In this document: piece by piece, positions 26,496-40,342 of the stretch
Numbering within the stretch: the first letter of the stretch is position 1
Layout: each line of letters starts with the position of its first letter
Source of the DNA: Plenodomus lindquistii
Lineage: Eukaryota > Ascomycota > Dothideomycetes > Pleosporales > Leptosphaeriaceae
Assembly: GCA_025504975.1 (NCBI GenBank)
Contig: JANUWI010000022.1
Span: 310,001 to 374,000, forward strand
Length of the DNA stretch: 64,000 nt
Direction: 5' to 3'
Program-made: the position numbers and the translations under genes
The notes under the pieces: generated by a model
Seen by the model: only the letters and a program-made list of their open reading frames with translations
Databases searched by the model: none
What the model was told of the DNA's origin: nothing

Positions 26496-29400
26496 GTAGC
26501 AGGCTTACGTTTAGTAGCTTATAATAATAAAGCTACTTAACTATTTATATAATCTAGCTAGATAACTAAATTATCTATAAAGAATTTAATTCTGCGTACT
26601 ATATAATTATAATACACTAGCTAGTAACTTTAACTTTAATAGAGCTACTAATACTAATCTAGTAAAGTTCTAGGCTAAAAGCCTATTTATATCTAACTAG
26701 TATAGGTAGAAATTACTCTATTCTAGTATAGATTCTAATTTAAAAGTATTTAGCTATAATCTAGTAGATAGTAGCTTTATAATAATACCTAGTTAGATAG
26801 CTGTAAAAACTATTTATCTAAAACTATAGTTTTTTTTATACTAAATAGTATTACTATTAGAGTAAAGTTATTAGTAAAGTAAAACTAACCTATTTTATAA
26901 TAGTCTAAACCTAGCTTATATTTTCTATTAGTAGGTAAATAATCTAATATTTACTAAATTCTATTTTAGTATAATAGAAAAAGCTAATATTAAAAGATTA
27001 AAAAGTAATATTACTATAAACGCTTAGCTACTATAAACTAGTTATCTCTATAGTAACTTTTCTAGTACCTCTAGCTTTAAATTTTAAAGAACTAAAAAAT
27101 TAATAAGCTATACTTTTATAGTTTATATTTACACTAAAAATTAAAATTAAAAAGACTTTTACCTTTTTACTCTACTAGAGATTTCTATTCTCTATAAATC
27201 CCCTTTAGAACACCTGTATTATAGTTTAATAGATATACTACTTTAGCTAAACTTTTTATTTAATAATATCTTTAACCTAGATTAGCCTATAAAAAACTTT
27301 AAACGCTAGAAGTTAGGTAGTAAAGCCTAGCTCTACTTTATTAAATAAATAAAAAAATAATAAAAGTAGTAGTATTTTACTAGCGCTAAAGCTTCTACCT
27401 ATTCTATACTTTCTATATTTTTTTATAATATTAAACTAAAGTTAAGCTTAATAGAGTTTTTTTTTTTTACTAATTTAGCTAAGCCTATTCCTTTAGCTGT
27501 AGTTTTACTAGATAGTAGATAGAGATAGTAGAAATCTTATTAATCTATTTATACGCGTTACTAATTAGATAATAAAGTATTTAGCTACTTTAAAAAAGTT
27601 ATAGTTACTTCTACTATTTACCTACACTTAGTTAAATCTTTTTACTTTAATATTTAAAGTACTAGATAGAAATTATATTGCGTTAATACTACTTTCTAGC
27701 TATTATAATGCTATATTTTAATTAGATAGTTAGATTTCCTTTATTTATACTAGTTATAAATTAGTTATTAAATATATACTAGATAGCTAAAGCCTACTAA
27801 AAGTATCTATACTCTAGTACTAAAAGGCGTTTATTTTATAGCTAGTACCTTTCTACGCTAAAAGTATTTTTTTAAAGCCTAATATACCTAATTTTTAGAG
27901 CTAATTTTTTTTCTAAAGTTATAGATCTATTTTACTAACTTTTTTTATCTATATTATTCTATTAACTAAAGGCTTTTTACTTTAGAGACCTGCTATAGTT
28001 ATAAATATAACTTAGTATAAAAACTATTTTTTTAAATAGATTTTTAAAGCTTATTAAAAGTGTATTAAATATTATAAAAGTATACTACTTTTTTAGCTAT
28101 TAAACTCTAGCTCTAGACAAACTAATATTAGGGTAATAGACTATTAAAAAAAAAAAAAAACTTTTTTTAAAGCTTCTACTAAAGTCTCTACTTTTAGTTA
28201 TATTACTATAGAAAATTTATATCTAGATACTAGAATATTAACTAGCTTTTTTTTTAAAGGCGTGGCGTAAACGCTAATATTAAAATAGAATTACTTTATT
28301 TTTTAGAATTAACTAACCTATATTTAACTACTGTTTATATAGAACCTTTTTTAACTTTAGTTTTTAAAATTTTTATTTAAATATTTACTACTACTACTAA
28401 AATCTATACTAGAGGCTATTCTATTTAGAGTTATCTCTAAAGCTTTATTATAAGCCTTTACGCCTGCTTACTTACTAGAGCTTAAATTTTACTCTAGTAG
28501 TAAAGTATAGGTAATACGCTTAAACGCTATCTATTTTAAAAGCTAGTTTATTTAGTAGGTAAGTTATTATATACTTTTTAGCAGATTCTAACTTCTATAG
28601 CTACTATTCTACTATCTAGATAAACTAATACTTTTTATAGTATCTAATAAACGTATATTCTAGCACTTTAACTCTATATTTAATTTATTCTATATTACTA
28701 GTTCTACTTACTAAAAATAGCCTACTAGTAATAGTATATTTAAGTATCTACGTTTAATTAAATAATAAAGACTTTTTATATATTTAAAGTTTAAAAATAG
28801 GTAAAAATTATTTTAACTTCTAAACTTCTAATTATTTACTTTACTTTATAAAACTAAATACGTTACTACTATTCTAAAGGAAACTTTAGTAGAAACTAGC
28901 TATTAGATAGTTTAATTAGTCTTTTACCTCTATACCTAAATTTAATAATTAATTTGTATATTAGAACTACTATAAGCTTTTACTAGAGTTTTCTCTAGCT
29001 TTACTCTATTTAAGTATAATTTACTATCTTTTAAGTTCTAATAGCTATACTTTTATTTAAATCTTTCTAAAAATATTAAAATTAGTTAATAGTACGCCTA
29101 TAAAAGTTTCTACTTTTATTTACTTTTATTACGCGTTTAGGCTTAACACCTAAATATTTATATAAATATTAGACTTTTTAGTTTATATTTTAAAATAGGC
29201 TGCTTATAGCTATTACGCTAGTATTCTAGTAAATACATAGACTTTAGTCTAGGCTAGTTATATATTATCTTCTCTATAAAGCCTTTTTAAAAAAAAGTAT
29301 ATAATAGAGACTTTTATCTAACTACCTACACTAATACTAGCCTATCTATAGAAAAGTATACTAGATAAAAGCCTAGATAAATAACTATAGGCAAGTTTAG

Positions 29401-29831
29401 CTATAAGCGCTTCCTTTTTAATAATTTTATATACTATTTAATTTTTTTTCTAAAGTACTTTTTATTTTTTAATTACTCTACTTGTGCGCTATTAGTCTCT
29501 AGCTAGTATTTAGCTTTAGAAAAAATTTACTTTCTATTTAGAGCTGTATTTCTAAATAACTTAACTTATTAAAAAGGCTTTATATAGTAAAGGCTAGTAA
29601 CTACGTATAGAATTCTTACCCTCTATAATATTCTATTCTAAAGAATTTAAACTACTACTAACGCTAAAGCGCTCTTTATAAATTATAATTTAGACTTTAA
29701 AAAAGCTAGATTTTAAATTTAAGCTATTACTACTTTACTTACTATTACTAGAGTAATCTCTATTAGTTTCTTTTTTTTTATTTATTAATATACTTAAGTT
29801 TAGCAGGTATCTCTATCTAATTTAAAGTTAA
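26496..29831 (-). rRNA. 28S rRNA pseudogene, rDNA unit 2
   Basis: Large-subunit rRNA gene with the same 3,336-base length and landmarks as unit 1. The ITS4-type region lies at 29,774-29,793, where 'aatatgc' has become 'aatatac'. The sarcin-ricin region at 26,827-26,842 is almost entirely converted to T. It retains bases lost in units 1 and 3, such as 'cttgtgcgctattag' near 29,480, and there resembles unit 4. Its mutation pattern is therefore partly independent of its neighbour. Order, spacing and RIP load show a displaced, inactive copy. Confidence 0.93.
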
Positions 29832-29985
29832 AAGCTAATAAAAGGTTTTAATAGATACTAATAATTAAAGTAAAAGGCGTAAAATATACTATACTCTAAA
29901 CTTATATACTAGCTACTAATTATTTTAAAGTAAATTTTCTAAAGGAGAAATATACACCTAATACTAAGTAATACTTAAAAGTATA
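29832..29985 (-). other. ITS2, rDNA unit 2
   Basis: The 154-base internal spacer between 28S and 5.8S, RIP-mutated, same length as in the other units. Confidence 0.8.
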
Positions 29986-30143
29986 AATAACGCTTAAATA
30001 GACATACTTTATAGAATACTAAAAGGCGTAATATACGTTTAAAAATTTAATAATTTACTAAATTCTATAATTTATACTATTTATTGCATTTTGCTACGTT
30101 TTTTATTAATACTAGAACTAAAAAATCTATTATTAAAAGTTAT
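29986..30143 (-). rRNA. 5.8S rRNA pseudogene, rDNA unit 2
   Basis: The conserved core on + reads 'attgcattttgctacgtttt' followed by 'actagaactaaaaaatct'. Position and length match the other copies. One more C-to-T change than unit 1 is visible in the core. Confidence 0.92.
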
Positions 30144-30326
30144 AATAATTATATTCTTACTAATACTAACTATAATTATAAAAGGTTTTATTTTATTCTA
30201 TTAGTAGATAAACCTGCTAAAGAAATAAGTAGTACGTAAAAAATATAAATAGAATTAGAAAAAAGTAAACTAGTATATAGAGTAAAAAACCTAGAGTACT
30301 AGTATTAACCTTTTTAATAAAAAGAT
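30144..30326 (-). other. ITS1, rDNA unit 2
   Basis: The 183-base internal spacer between 5.8S and 18S, RIP-mutated. Confidence 0.8.
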
Positions 30327-32581
30327 AATAATCTTTCTATAGGTTTATCTATAGAATAGATAAACTAGAAATACGCGTTAAAAAAAGTAATAACCTTTTA
30401 AACTGCGTATTCTATTTCTAGTATTTCTAAAAAAACCTAACTATATTTTAAGTAGATTTAAAAATAGAATTTACCTATTTCTATTTAGTTTATAAATATT
30501 CTCTATATTTAGTAATCTAGGCGATTACTATAAATAATTTATTTTATAATAATAGAGGCTTTACTATAGATTGCCTATTTTACTACTATAAAAATATAGT
30601 AGTTTATCCTTTTTACTATTACTATACCCTATAGTTTTTTATAGGCTACTATTTAGTTTTCTAGAATAGTTTAGTATAAAAAGCTTTAAAAGTTCTCTAT
30701 AATTTAAAAGTGTTACTAATAGAGAAACGTTAATTTATATAAAGTTACTGTTATTTAGAGTTATATAGCTACTATTTCTAGCTATAAAAGTTTCTATAAA
30801 TATATAAAAAATTAACTTTATTATAACTTTTATTTCTTTTAAATAACTAAATTTAATAAACTTTCTAGCTTAGAGTAGTTATTACTAACCTTTTTAAACT
30901 AGTTTAAAAGCTTTACTAAGCTATTTAATTAGTAGTAGTAATAGGTAGTGTGTATAAAAAGTAGAGATATAATTAATATATACTAATAATACGCGCTTAC
31001 TAGGTATTCTTTATTAAAAAATAATAATTATAATACTTTATTTCTAGTATAATAGAGTTTAATAAAATTACCTAAATTTTTTAGTTAAAGTAAAAAATTT
31101 ATTAGCTCTATTAGTATAGCGCGCGTGTAGTCTAGAATATCTAAAGGTATTATAAACCTATTATTACTTTAAACTTCTATTAGCTTAAGCTAATAGTCCT
31201 TTTAAAAAGCTAGTAACTAGCTAAAGCTAGCCTAGCTATTTAGTAGATTAAAGTCTTATTTATTATTATAATTAAGTAAATAAATTACTTTACTAACTAA
31301 AAATAGCTATGCACTACTACCTAAAAAATTAAAAAAAAGCTTTTAATCTATTAATTTTTATTTTATCTAGACCTAGTAAATTTCTCTATATTAAATTAAA
31401 TTAAGCTGCAGGCTCTACGCCTAGTAGTACTTTTCTATTAATTTCTTTAAATTTTAGCCTTACAACTATACTCTCTCTAGAACCTAAAAACTTAAATTTT
31501 TTATAAAGTGCTAAGTAAGTTAGAAAAAGAATATTATCTAATCTCTAGTTAGTATAGTTTATAGTTAAAACTATAATAGTATCTAATTATTTTTAATCCT
31601 CTAACTTTTATTTACTAATTAATAAAAATATTTTTAGCAAATGCTTTTATAGTAGTTAGTTTTTAATAAATCTAAAAATTTTACCTTTAATAATTAAATA
31701 CTAATGCCTCTAACTATCTCTATTAATTATTATAGTAGTTCTAGAAACTAATAAAATAAAACTATATATTCTATTTTATTATTCTATACTAATATATTTA
31801 AGTAAAGGCCTACTTTAAACACTTTAATTTTTTTAAAGTAAAAGTTCTAGTTTTTAACACGCCTAGTAAAAGGTATAAAGTTCTCTAGAAAAAAGGCCTA
31901 GCTAGATAAGTACACGTAGTAAAATAGACCTACTAGCTAGATCTAAGTTTTAACTATAAACTTTTTAACTATAATAACTTTAATATATACTATTAGAGCT
32001 AGAATTACTACAGCTACTAGTACTAGACTTACTATCTAATTATTTTTTATTAAAAAGTTTAAATTATATTTATTCTAATTATAAAACTTAAAAAAGCTCT
32101 ATATTAGTATTTATTATTACTACTTTTTTATATTAGAATTAGATAATTTGCGCGCCTGCTACTATCTTAAAATATAGTAGCTATTTTTTAGGCTCTTTTT
32201 TTAGAATTAAACTCTAATTCTTTATTATTTATTAAAACTATAGTAAGCTAATACCTTACTATTAAAAGTTAATAGAGTAGAAATTTAAATAAACTATTAC
32301 TAGCGTAACCCTATGTAATCTATAAAATTATTATAAATTACTAAAAAATTTTAAAAAGCGTTAGTTTTTTATCTAATAAATATACTTTTTTTAAAGTTAA
32401 AGTTTTTAGTATATATTAGCTCTAGAATTACTATAGTTATCTAAGTAGTAAAGTACTATTAAATAAATAATAACTAATTTAATAAGCTATTTATAGTTTT
32501 ATAGTATAATTATTTATAATTAGATATATATAGCTTAATTTTTAAAATAAGTATATAACTACTAGTAGAATTAACTAGGTA
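30327..32581 (-). rRNA. 18S rRNA pseudogene with group I intron, rDNA unit 2
   Basis: Small-subunit rRNA gene of 2,255 bases including the intron. The 3' end reads 'aatctttctataggtttatc' on +, more mutated than in units 1 and 4. The 5' end at 32,581 reads 'agtagaattaactaggta'. The block near 31,990, 'gctagaattactacagctac', is the conserved 530-loop region with RIP changes. It contains no insertion other than the intron. Confidence 0.94.
30357..30814 (-). ncRNA. Group I intron (S1506 position), rDNA unit 2
   Basis: 458 bases at the same 18S site as in unit 1. The Q/R element on + reads 'ggctttactatagattgcct', and S/P7 lies near 30,476-30,500. The core is mutated at several paired positions, so self-splicing is unlikely. 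No endonuclease gene is present. Confidence 0.87.
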
Positions 32582-33307
32582 ATAATTCTAATACCTAAAA
32601 TACTAAAGCGTTTAAATACTACCTCTATAAAAAAGTAGAAAGTATATAGTAAAAAGCTATAAAAGTAACTTTTAATTCTCTATATTAATAGTATATAAAG
32701 TACTACTATAACAGGTAACTAATTTAATTACTTTTACTAAATTTTTTAAAGTATAGTCTATAATAGAGTCTAGTAGATATTTCTATTTAGTTAAAACTGC
32801 TATATACGCCTTTTAAATAGAGAAAACTTACACTTTACTACGCGTACTAGGCATTAATGCTTAGTAGAGCTATTTTTTAAAATCTAGTAAATAGTTTAGT
32901 AGTACTAGCTATTTATAGACTCTAATTATTACCTACTACTAATATTTTAGTAATGGAACTTTAGGTACTAACTTTAAACTTAAATATAATATAAATATAT
33001 TACTTTACTATATAGGCTAGAGCCTGCCTAAAAAAAAAAAAAATAATTACTAAGCTTTTAATAACTAACTAACTAAAGTAAATATAGATAATTAGAAATC
33101 TAGAAAATAAAGCTTACCTATATAAAACTAAAGCGTAATAATTTAAAAAAATACGCTAGATTTATAAGCTATTATATAAACTATACGCTTTATTTACCTT
33201 TAGTATTAAAGAGTATAGGCGTAGATACTAGTAAAAATTACTACTTTAGTATCTAATAATATCTAATTAATACCTATATACTACCTAATAGATAGCTAGG
33301 TAGTTAA
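32582..33307 (-). promoter_or_regulatory. 5' spacer / 5' ETS, rDNA unit 2
   Basis: The 726 bases upstream of 18S, ending exactly at the target duplication of LINE-1. Any Pol I promoter elements further upstream would be separated from this gene by the 7-kb insertion. Confidence 0.6.
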
Positions 33308-33320
33308 ACTAATAGTATTT
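33308..33320 (+). repeat. Target-site duplication, left of LINE-1
   Basis: The 13-base sequence 'actaatagtattt' is repeated at 40,339-40,351 on the other side of LINE-1 and occurs once at the empty site 24,317-24,329. Confidence 0.9.
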
Positions 33321-33749
33321 TAAAAAATAATAATTTCTAGAACTAACTAATTTTTACTGCTACTACCTCTAGACTTTTAATTTTTATAGTAATTAATTTA
33401 GTAGAGTTACTTTACTTTTTTTTTATAAATAGCCTAAACGCGTACGCGTATTAGATTACTTATTTAAAGTTTTTTTTTCTATAAAACGCTTCTAGATTAT
33501 TTTTTAAAAAGTAGTACTACTTTTCTAGACTAATTACGCTATAAATATTAATAACTATAATTTCTAAACCTACTTTAATATATTTATAATAGCGCATTAA
33601 GCATGCTTTAATAGCTAACTAGAAAATAAAAAAGTAAAAATAAAGTTCTAGCCTATATAGCGTAAATAAGTTATAGCCTTTTTTACTAATACATTTACTT
33701 TTTTAAAAATAGCCTCTATGCTAGTAGCTACTATAATATAACGCTCTAA

Positions 33750-35640
33750 AGATATTACTATTAATAGACGTTTATTAGAATAATTAGTTATTTTTTCTAA
33801 AAAAAAGTTATTTTTTTAGCTATACTAATAGAGCGTAAGCGCTATAGATATAGCCTAGAAAGTTATTTACTATATTTAACTTATAACGCTTTCTAGTAGT
33901 CTACTAGTAGAACTACTAGGTAGTATTACCTCTATTTAAATTATAATTATAAATAATAAATACTATAATATAGTAACTAAAACCGCGTACTAGAGCAGGT
34001 TTAAAAAGTTTATCTCTAAAGCTTTTACTAATATTAAAAAAGCTAACTTTAATAGCGTAAAAAAGCTACTTTCTAGTAATATTAATATCTATATAAGTAG
34101 CTTTAGTATAAAAAATAGAATTCTATTATCTTTTACTATCTAGCTATTAAAAATAGGTAACACGCGGCTTATACTCTCTATTTATAAAGTAATTATAAAT
34201 AGCGTGCTAATATCTAAAGTAGACCTTTTAAATAGAGACTAATAGAGCTTAATCTAAATACTAAAGGCTAATAATTTTAAATTAATTCTAGAGGTAACTA
34301 TTCTATATATAGGCTAGTTATCCTCTAAAAATAGCCTAAAGAAATTATATATATTAATAATTATTTTATTTAACTATTTAGAAAACGCTAACACAGTAAT
34401 TTATTATAAAATTAACTAGAAAAAAAAATAACTAGACGCTGCTTTTTATAATAAAGTAAAAAAAATTTTATAATATCTAAAGTACTATTAATTTAGATAT
34501 GCATACTATATACTAGAATATAATAGAATTTAATATAACTAACTCTAAATATACTACTTCTATATAGGCGCTTATTAATTTAATAAGTATTCTAATAAAA
34601 TTTAATTAAAATATAATAACTATAGTAAAAGCTACGCTATTACTAATTTTTTATATAAATTCTAATAAAAAAAAAGCTAGAGTATAAATATTTAAAGCTA
34701 ACCTCTAGTAATAGCACTTTATTTTCTACTTCTAGATATTAATAAAAAAGTAGGTAAGTAAATAAAATATAGGTAATTAGTTTAACTCTAAAAACCTAAA
34801 TAAAAACACGCTAACTAAAAGTAGTAACGTGCTAATAATAGCTTTTTTTTTATTTATTATATTAGCTATATTCTAGCTTAATAACCTACTTAAAACAGCC
34901 TAGAACACTTTAAAAAGCCTAGAAAGTTTAAGTAAAAGCGCGCTAGAAATTACTAATAAATAAAAAAAAAAAAGCGTAGAGATATAGGTAAATTACTAAA
35001 CTAGTTAAAATCTAGAAATAGTAGTAAAAAATATGCTACTACCTATAAAAACCTCTATACTAGTAGAAAAGTTTTTAAAAAAAAAAAATACCTACTAGGT
35101 AAAGCTTATACTCTAAAACTACTCTAAAGGTTATTAACGCCTAAAATTAGCTTTCTAGAGCCTCTAACTACTTTTACACTTTCTAAAGTAAAACTACGCT
35201 AAATTAATAAAGTATAGAAAAATAAAATAAAAAAGGTCTAATAGTTTAAAATAAAACAGCGCTAAATCTACTAAAGAGTTTAAAAAAAATAGTAAGTAGT
35301 TATTAATAATATACTATCTAAGTAGCTAAAACTAGAGTAATAGAGGTATAAAACTACTAAATCTATATAGAGTAAAAATAGTAGTTAGAGCTTTACTAAA
35401 GATCTATTCTTTTAATCTAAAGCTTTAGAGATAAAATGTCTCTAAAGCCTATCTCTACACTACTAGCTAGCGTAATTAAAAAAAAAAGTAAAACTAATTA
35501 ATCCTCTAGTTAACTAACTATTAGACTTTAAAAATAACCTTTCTAGTAAAAGGTTACGCTAGCTTCTATTTAAACTTTTAGAAAGTAACTAGAGCACTAG
35601 TATAAATAAAAAAACTAAAATATTTACTAATACTAATCTA
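33750..35640 (+). pseudogene. LINE-1 ORF1 (Gag-like) remnant with CCHC zinc knuckles
   Basis: The first half of the LINE encodes the RNA-binding ORF1 protein. At 34,471-34,650 codon spacing shows three zinc knuckles whose Cys and His codons have become Tyr codons (TGY and CAY to TAY). The clearest two have the spacing C-X2-C-X3-H-X4-C and C-X2-C-X3-H-X6-C, as in ORF1 of fungal and insect LINEs. A third, preceding one fits C-X2-C-X4-H. Stop codons fall inside and around the motifs. The start and end of the ORF are estimates. Confidence 0.65.
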
Positions 35641-35749
35641 TATAGAGATAAATGTAAATATAAAAATATATAAAGAAAATAGAGTATAAAATTTTATCTA
35701 TAGCGCTCTACTTTATTATCTATAATATAAATAAGTTTTATAAAATATA

Positions 35750-38700
35750 TACTATTTTTTTTACTAACTAAACATACTTAAAAGCTAATATTATTTTAAT
35801 TTAAAAACTATAGTATAATATATTTAGTAATATATAAACTACTATAAATTACTATATATATTAGATAATTTTTAAACCCTTTAGTAAAGCTAAAACTACT
35901 ATTTATATTAATAAAAAGTTAGAAATAAATACTACTAGAGTAGTTAAAAAGATAAATAATATTACTATAGTATACTTTACTATAGTAATAGAAACGCTAG
36001 TTCTAATTATAAACGTTTATAACTAAATTAGCTTTAATATTTTTATTAACTTAAACGCCTATTTAATCTGCGCGGTTATAAAGAATCTAAAAACTAAAAT
36101 AGTAATTACTAGAGATTTTAACACCTACTATTAAAATTAGAAACTAAATAAAAGAAATAACTAGTAGAGGCTATTACTTTATAAACTTATAGAAATTTAT
36201 TTATTTATATAACTATTTATACTAGGCATAGTAACTTAGCTGCTTTTTTAAAATAATCTAGTTTTTAAGCTTTTAACGCTAGACTTAGTTTTTATAAGTA
36301 TAAGTATTAGATTATAAGTACTAAAATATAAAATAGATAGTAATAAAAATTAGCTATTAGACTATGGACTAGTATTTATAACCTTTGCAGATTATTAACT
36401 AGAACTAGAGATAATTTTTAAAAAACCTACTTAGAAAGATATAGATATCTAAGTATTAAATAGCTACCTAGATATCTACTTATACTAAAGTATAGACTTA
36501 TAGCTAGACACCTATAAAAACGTAGATAAATATATAGCCTACTTATAATTAGTTCTAAATAAAATAACTAAAGTTATAATGCTAAAATATACTATCTACT
36601 TTTAGTATTCTAAACTAGGCTTTCTACTAGAATTTAACACGCTTAAATAAAAAGTAAATATAGTAAAAAAAAAGTAGCGTTTAGACCTAGAACTTCTAGA
36701 GTTTAGTAAACTAGTGCGCTTAGCTATATATAAATAGTAAACTAAAGTCTATAAATAAAAAAAAGTAATATTTTATAATAATATAGCAAAAGCTAATAAT
36801 TCTTTAGAGTATTAGAAACTAATCTAAATATATAAAAATTAAACTAAACTAAAGCCTAATAAATAGCGCCTACTACCTTTTATAATTAAAAACTATAAAG
36901 TTAAAAGTAAAAAATAAATAGCTATATTTAGAAATAAATTTTTTCTTTTAACTATAATAAATAGATATAATAGTAATATAGATATAAATAACTATTCTAC
37001 TCTATACTTATTTTACTATATAACTGCTAATAAAATTTATACTACTATTAAATATAGAGTAAATAAAAAAGCGCTAGGCGCTAGGAGTATTTTTTAAAAA
37101 TTTTTTAAAATAGTAAGTTAAATTAAAAAGTCTAAACTTATCTAGTAGCTAACCTAGATGTTTAATATAGCTATAAACCTAGAGTATTTCTTTATACTTT
37201 TTAAATATTTAGTAACTATTTTTCTATAAAAACTAGGCAAGCCTAGTAATATATTAGGTTTCTATTAACTAATTACTCTACTAAGTATAACTAGTAAATG
37301 CTTTAAGTCTATTATTACCTAATAAATCTAGTTTATTATAGAGTAATATCTAACTATTCTATAGCAGCACTATAGTAAATAGAAAAGCTAAAGTATAAAA
37401 AACTACTTTTATAACGCTATAAAAGAAGTTTATAAAGCGTAGAATAAGAATCTACTAGTTACTATAGTATCTATTAATATTATAGGCGTTTTTAACTATA
37501 TATTATACCTCTAGCTGCTTTATAATATAGCTAAAAAAAAGTTAGAGGGTAAATAGATAGTAATTATTTTATTATTTCTAATAGACTAGAGTATTTAAAT
37601 ACGTATATCTAACTAACTCTAGCTAAAAAAAAATATTAAACTTAGAATTCTATAAAAGTTGCTTTTATTTTTTTTACTTTTTATAATCTTTAATTTAGAT
37701 ATTATTACCTTTAAAAAAACGCCTACCTAGAAAAACTCTAGGTAGTTATTTTCTATTAGCTAGATTAATAATATTATATTATTTACTATTAGTAAAATAA
37801 TAGTAGAGACTTATAACTTTCTAGAAGTAATAAGTTCTAGCTGCTCTCTCTAGGCAGAATAATATAGAAGCTAATTTAACTCTAAAAAGTTTTAACTAAT
37901 TTATCTCTACCGCCTAATATTATAACTAAAAGACTTTAATAAAGGAATTAACTTTATAGGCTACTAAATTTAACTAGCTAACAAATTTAAAAAAGCTAAA
38001 AGCTATATTAAAATACTTAGTATTCTATTTAACTCTACTTTAACTTTTTACTAGTATATTAAAATAGTAGAAAAAAGTATAAAACGTATTTTTAATACTA
38101 TATAAATACTAGGCAAGTTAATATAAAGAGTTAGAGTAAAAGTAAAGTAGTAAATTTATAAAGTATACGCTATCTCTAAGTATACCTACGTAGCTTTAAT
38201 CTAGTATAAAACTATAGTAGACCTAAACTAAAATAAAAATATTAGTAAAAGTATAGCTAAGTTAAATTGCCTATAAAAACTAGCTACTAACTAAATTACA
38301 GAGGGATAGTAAAATACCTCTAGAAAAGTAGCTAAAATTCTAGTATACTTTCTACTTATAAAGTAATAGTTTAATAACCTAGCTATAAGCGTAGTTTTAT
38401 AAATAGTAATAAAACTATATAGTTATAAACTTATTTTTAGCGCTTAGCTTAACGCTAAATACTTTAGTCTACTAGCTATATATATACTTACACTAGAGAA
38501 AAAACTTAAAGCTTAAACTTTCTAGTACGTTAAAAAATTAACTACTTTTATAAATAAACTTTAGAGCTAATTTCTATAGATAGTATATGTAGTAATAAAA
38601 GAAAAAGTATTAGTACTTTATTATTTTAACTATAGTAACTATAATTACTATTAGTATACTAATAAATTAGATATTAATAGTAAAATTAGTATTACTATAG

Positions 38701-38900
38701 TTAAGTTTTTCTCTAGTATAACACTTATAGCCTATTTTAGAATAAAAAGTAAATTTTTAGTATATAATAGTAAAGCTTGTATAATTACTCTAGCTATAAA
38801 AGCTATTATAGAGGTAAATAAATACGTTTAAATAGTTATATATATAGATAACTAGAGTTTAGTCTAAGCTATTAAAAATCTAGTTACTACTAGTAGTTAA
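35750..38900 (+). pseudogene. LINE-1 ORF2 remnant: endonuclease, reverse transcriptase, possible RNase H
   Basis: ORF2 of a LINE. In order, the apurinic-like endonuclease shows a KAKTTIYINKKL-like strand (35,886-35,921), NVYN (36,012-36,023) and a GDFN-HH-W type motif (36,114-36,140, with His and Trp codons mutated). The reverse transcriptase shows an RPITLLSITSK-like block (37,263-37,298), a GAFN-type motif A (about 37,475-37,530) and the catalytic Asp-Asp block (37,761-37,778), where both GAT codons read AAT. A segment near 38,625-38,720 may be RNase H, but this is weak. Stops are frequent, so no protein can be made. Confidence 0.8.
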
Positions 38901-40318
38901 TAATTTTTTTTATATTTTTACGCCTTTTATAAGCGTACTCTATAGCTAGTAGAAATCTACTAGGTACCTAGGTATAAAAATATACTAGGTAATAAAAAAG
39001 TAGATAATACTACTAAAAAATCTATAGAATAGCTACTACTAGATAAGCTATTAGCTAGGTGTAAATACTAACTTTAAAACCTAAATCTAGTACCTATACT
39101 AATTTAGTTTATAAAAGCTTTTATAAAAAACTATAGAGCGTAATAAATAGTAAAATATACGTTATTCTAATAGAGCTATTAATAAAGTTAATATAAAAGT
39201 AGATATTAACTAAAAGCTACTCTACTAACTTTCTAGATAAAATCTTTATAGAAATACTTAAAAGTATTCTAGCTTTTAGTATTAATTATTACTAGAGTAA
39301 CTACTAGATACCTAGGAACTAAAGAGGCAAAGTATAAAATATTATTTAAAAAAATAAAGTCTTTTAATTATAACTTATATAAAGCTAATACCTACTAAAC
39401 TATCTATTATATTTTATTTACTTACCTAGCTCTTGCTATTAACTATAAAGTAATATAGAAATAGGTAGGTAGAAAACTAATAAGCTCTAGTAAGCTATTA
39501 GATAACTCTAAAATAGTAAAGTATACTACTTTAATAATTCTAAAAAGCTATAGACTTTATTAGTATTATTATATTAACACAGTCTAGGTAGAATTAGATA
39601 TAAAAAAAAATAGTAATTTTAAAAAGCCTATTACTTTAATTTAATTAGGTACTACTAAAACTATATTAATTATAGAAAGTCTATATACGCTAAAAGGCGT
39701 AATAGTAAATATATACTAGTATAAACTTACGTATACTAGCTTTTAAATAGATTTAAATTTTATTTAAACACTACTATTATAATTTTATACTAAAGCGTAA
39801 AAAATAGAACTACTACTCTCTAAACTAAACGCTTAGATATACTTTTTATATTATAAGTAAAATAGCTGCGTAATAGTTTAAAAATTATAGAGTTTTTTAA
39901 AAACTAGAGAGTAATTATAAGTTTAAATTTTTTTTTTTCTTTACTTTTAGGCTACTTTTATAATTAAAAAATTTTATAATAAAACGCGGGTAGAGATAGA
40001 TAAAAGTTTAGATTTATTAGAGAATAAGTATAGATAGATTAAATAGAATTTTACTTTTAGAAAACTAGGCCTTTTACTATACTATTAAAGACTTTAGACT
40101 ATTATATAAACTATATATTTTTATTACCTTTAGAGGTCTATAATAATAAAGTTATAGATACTTCTAATAAAGATACTAATTTATATTTAGATAATACAGA
40201 GACTTTAAAAGGTAAAACCTCTAACGTGCTATAAAAGCTAGCGTAGCTAGCTAAGTAGTAGGTACTAAACCCTCTAGATACTAGCTATATAGCTTTAATA
40301 CCTCTATAAAGCCTATAA

Positions 40319-40342
40319 ATAAACTAACTAACTAACTAACTA
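40319..40342 (+). repeat. (AACT)n 3' tail of LINE-1
   Basis: Five AACT units form the 3' end of the element and overlap by 'aacta' with the target sequence. Such microhomology fits annealing of the LINE RNA tail to the nicked target during target-primed reverse transcription. Confidence 0.8.

Larger units (their letters stand above)
33321..40338 (+). mobile_element. LINE-1: full-length Tad1-like non-LTR retrotransposon, RIP-inactivated
   Basis: A 7,018-base insertion in the rDNA spacer, on + and so antisense to rRNA. It has a 13-base target duplication, no terminal repeats, an AACT 3' tail, an ORF1 remnant with zinc knuckles and an ORF2 remnant with endonuclease followed by reverse transcriptase. 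This order and the fungal host fit the Tad1 clade of LINEs. Stop codons created by CGA/CAA/CAG-to-TAA/TAG and TGG-to-TAG changes interrupt both ORFs throughout. It matches LINE-2 base for base in length, 15,418 bases downstream. The clade call is inferred from domain order and motifs, not from a tree. Confidence 0.88.

Noticed and set aside
38900..40338. A separate third gene in the 3' part of the LINE
   Set aside because: This 1.4-kb part is shared by all three LINE copies, but I see no reading frame or motif. It is treated as the ORF2 end and 3' untranslated region.
40319..40342. Telomere-like repeat (AACT/AGTT) suggesting a chromosome end
   Set aside because: Only about five units are present, at three LINE 3' ends, each followed by rDNA. 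They are LINE tails and do not match the usual fungal telomere repeat.
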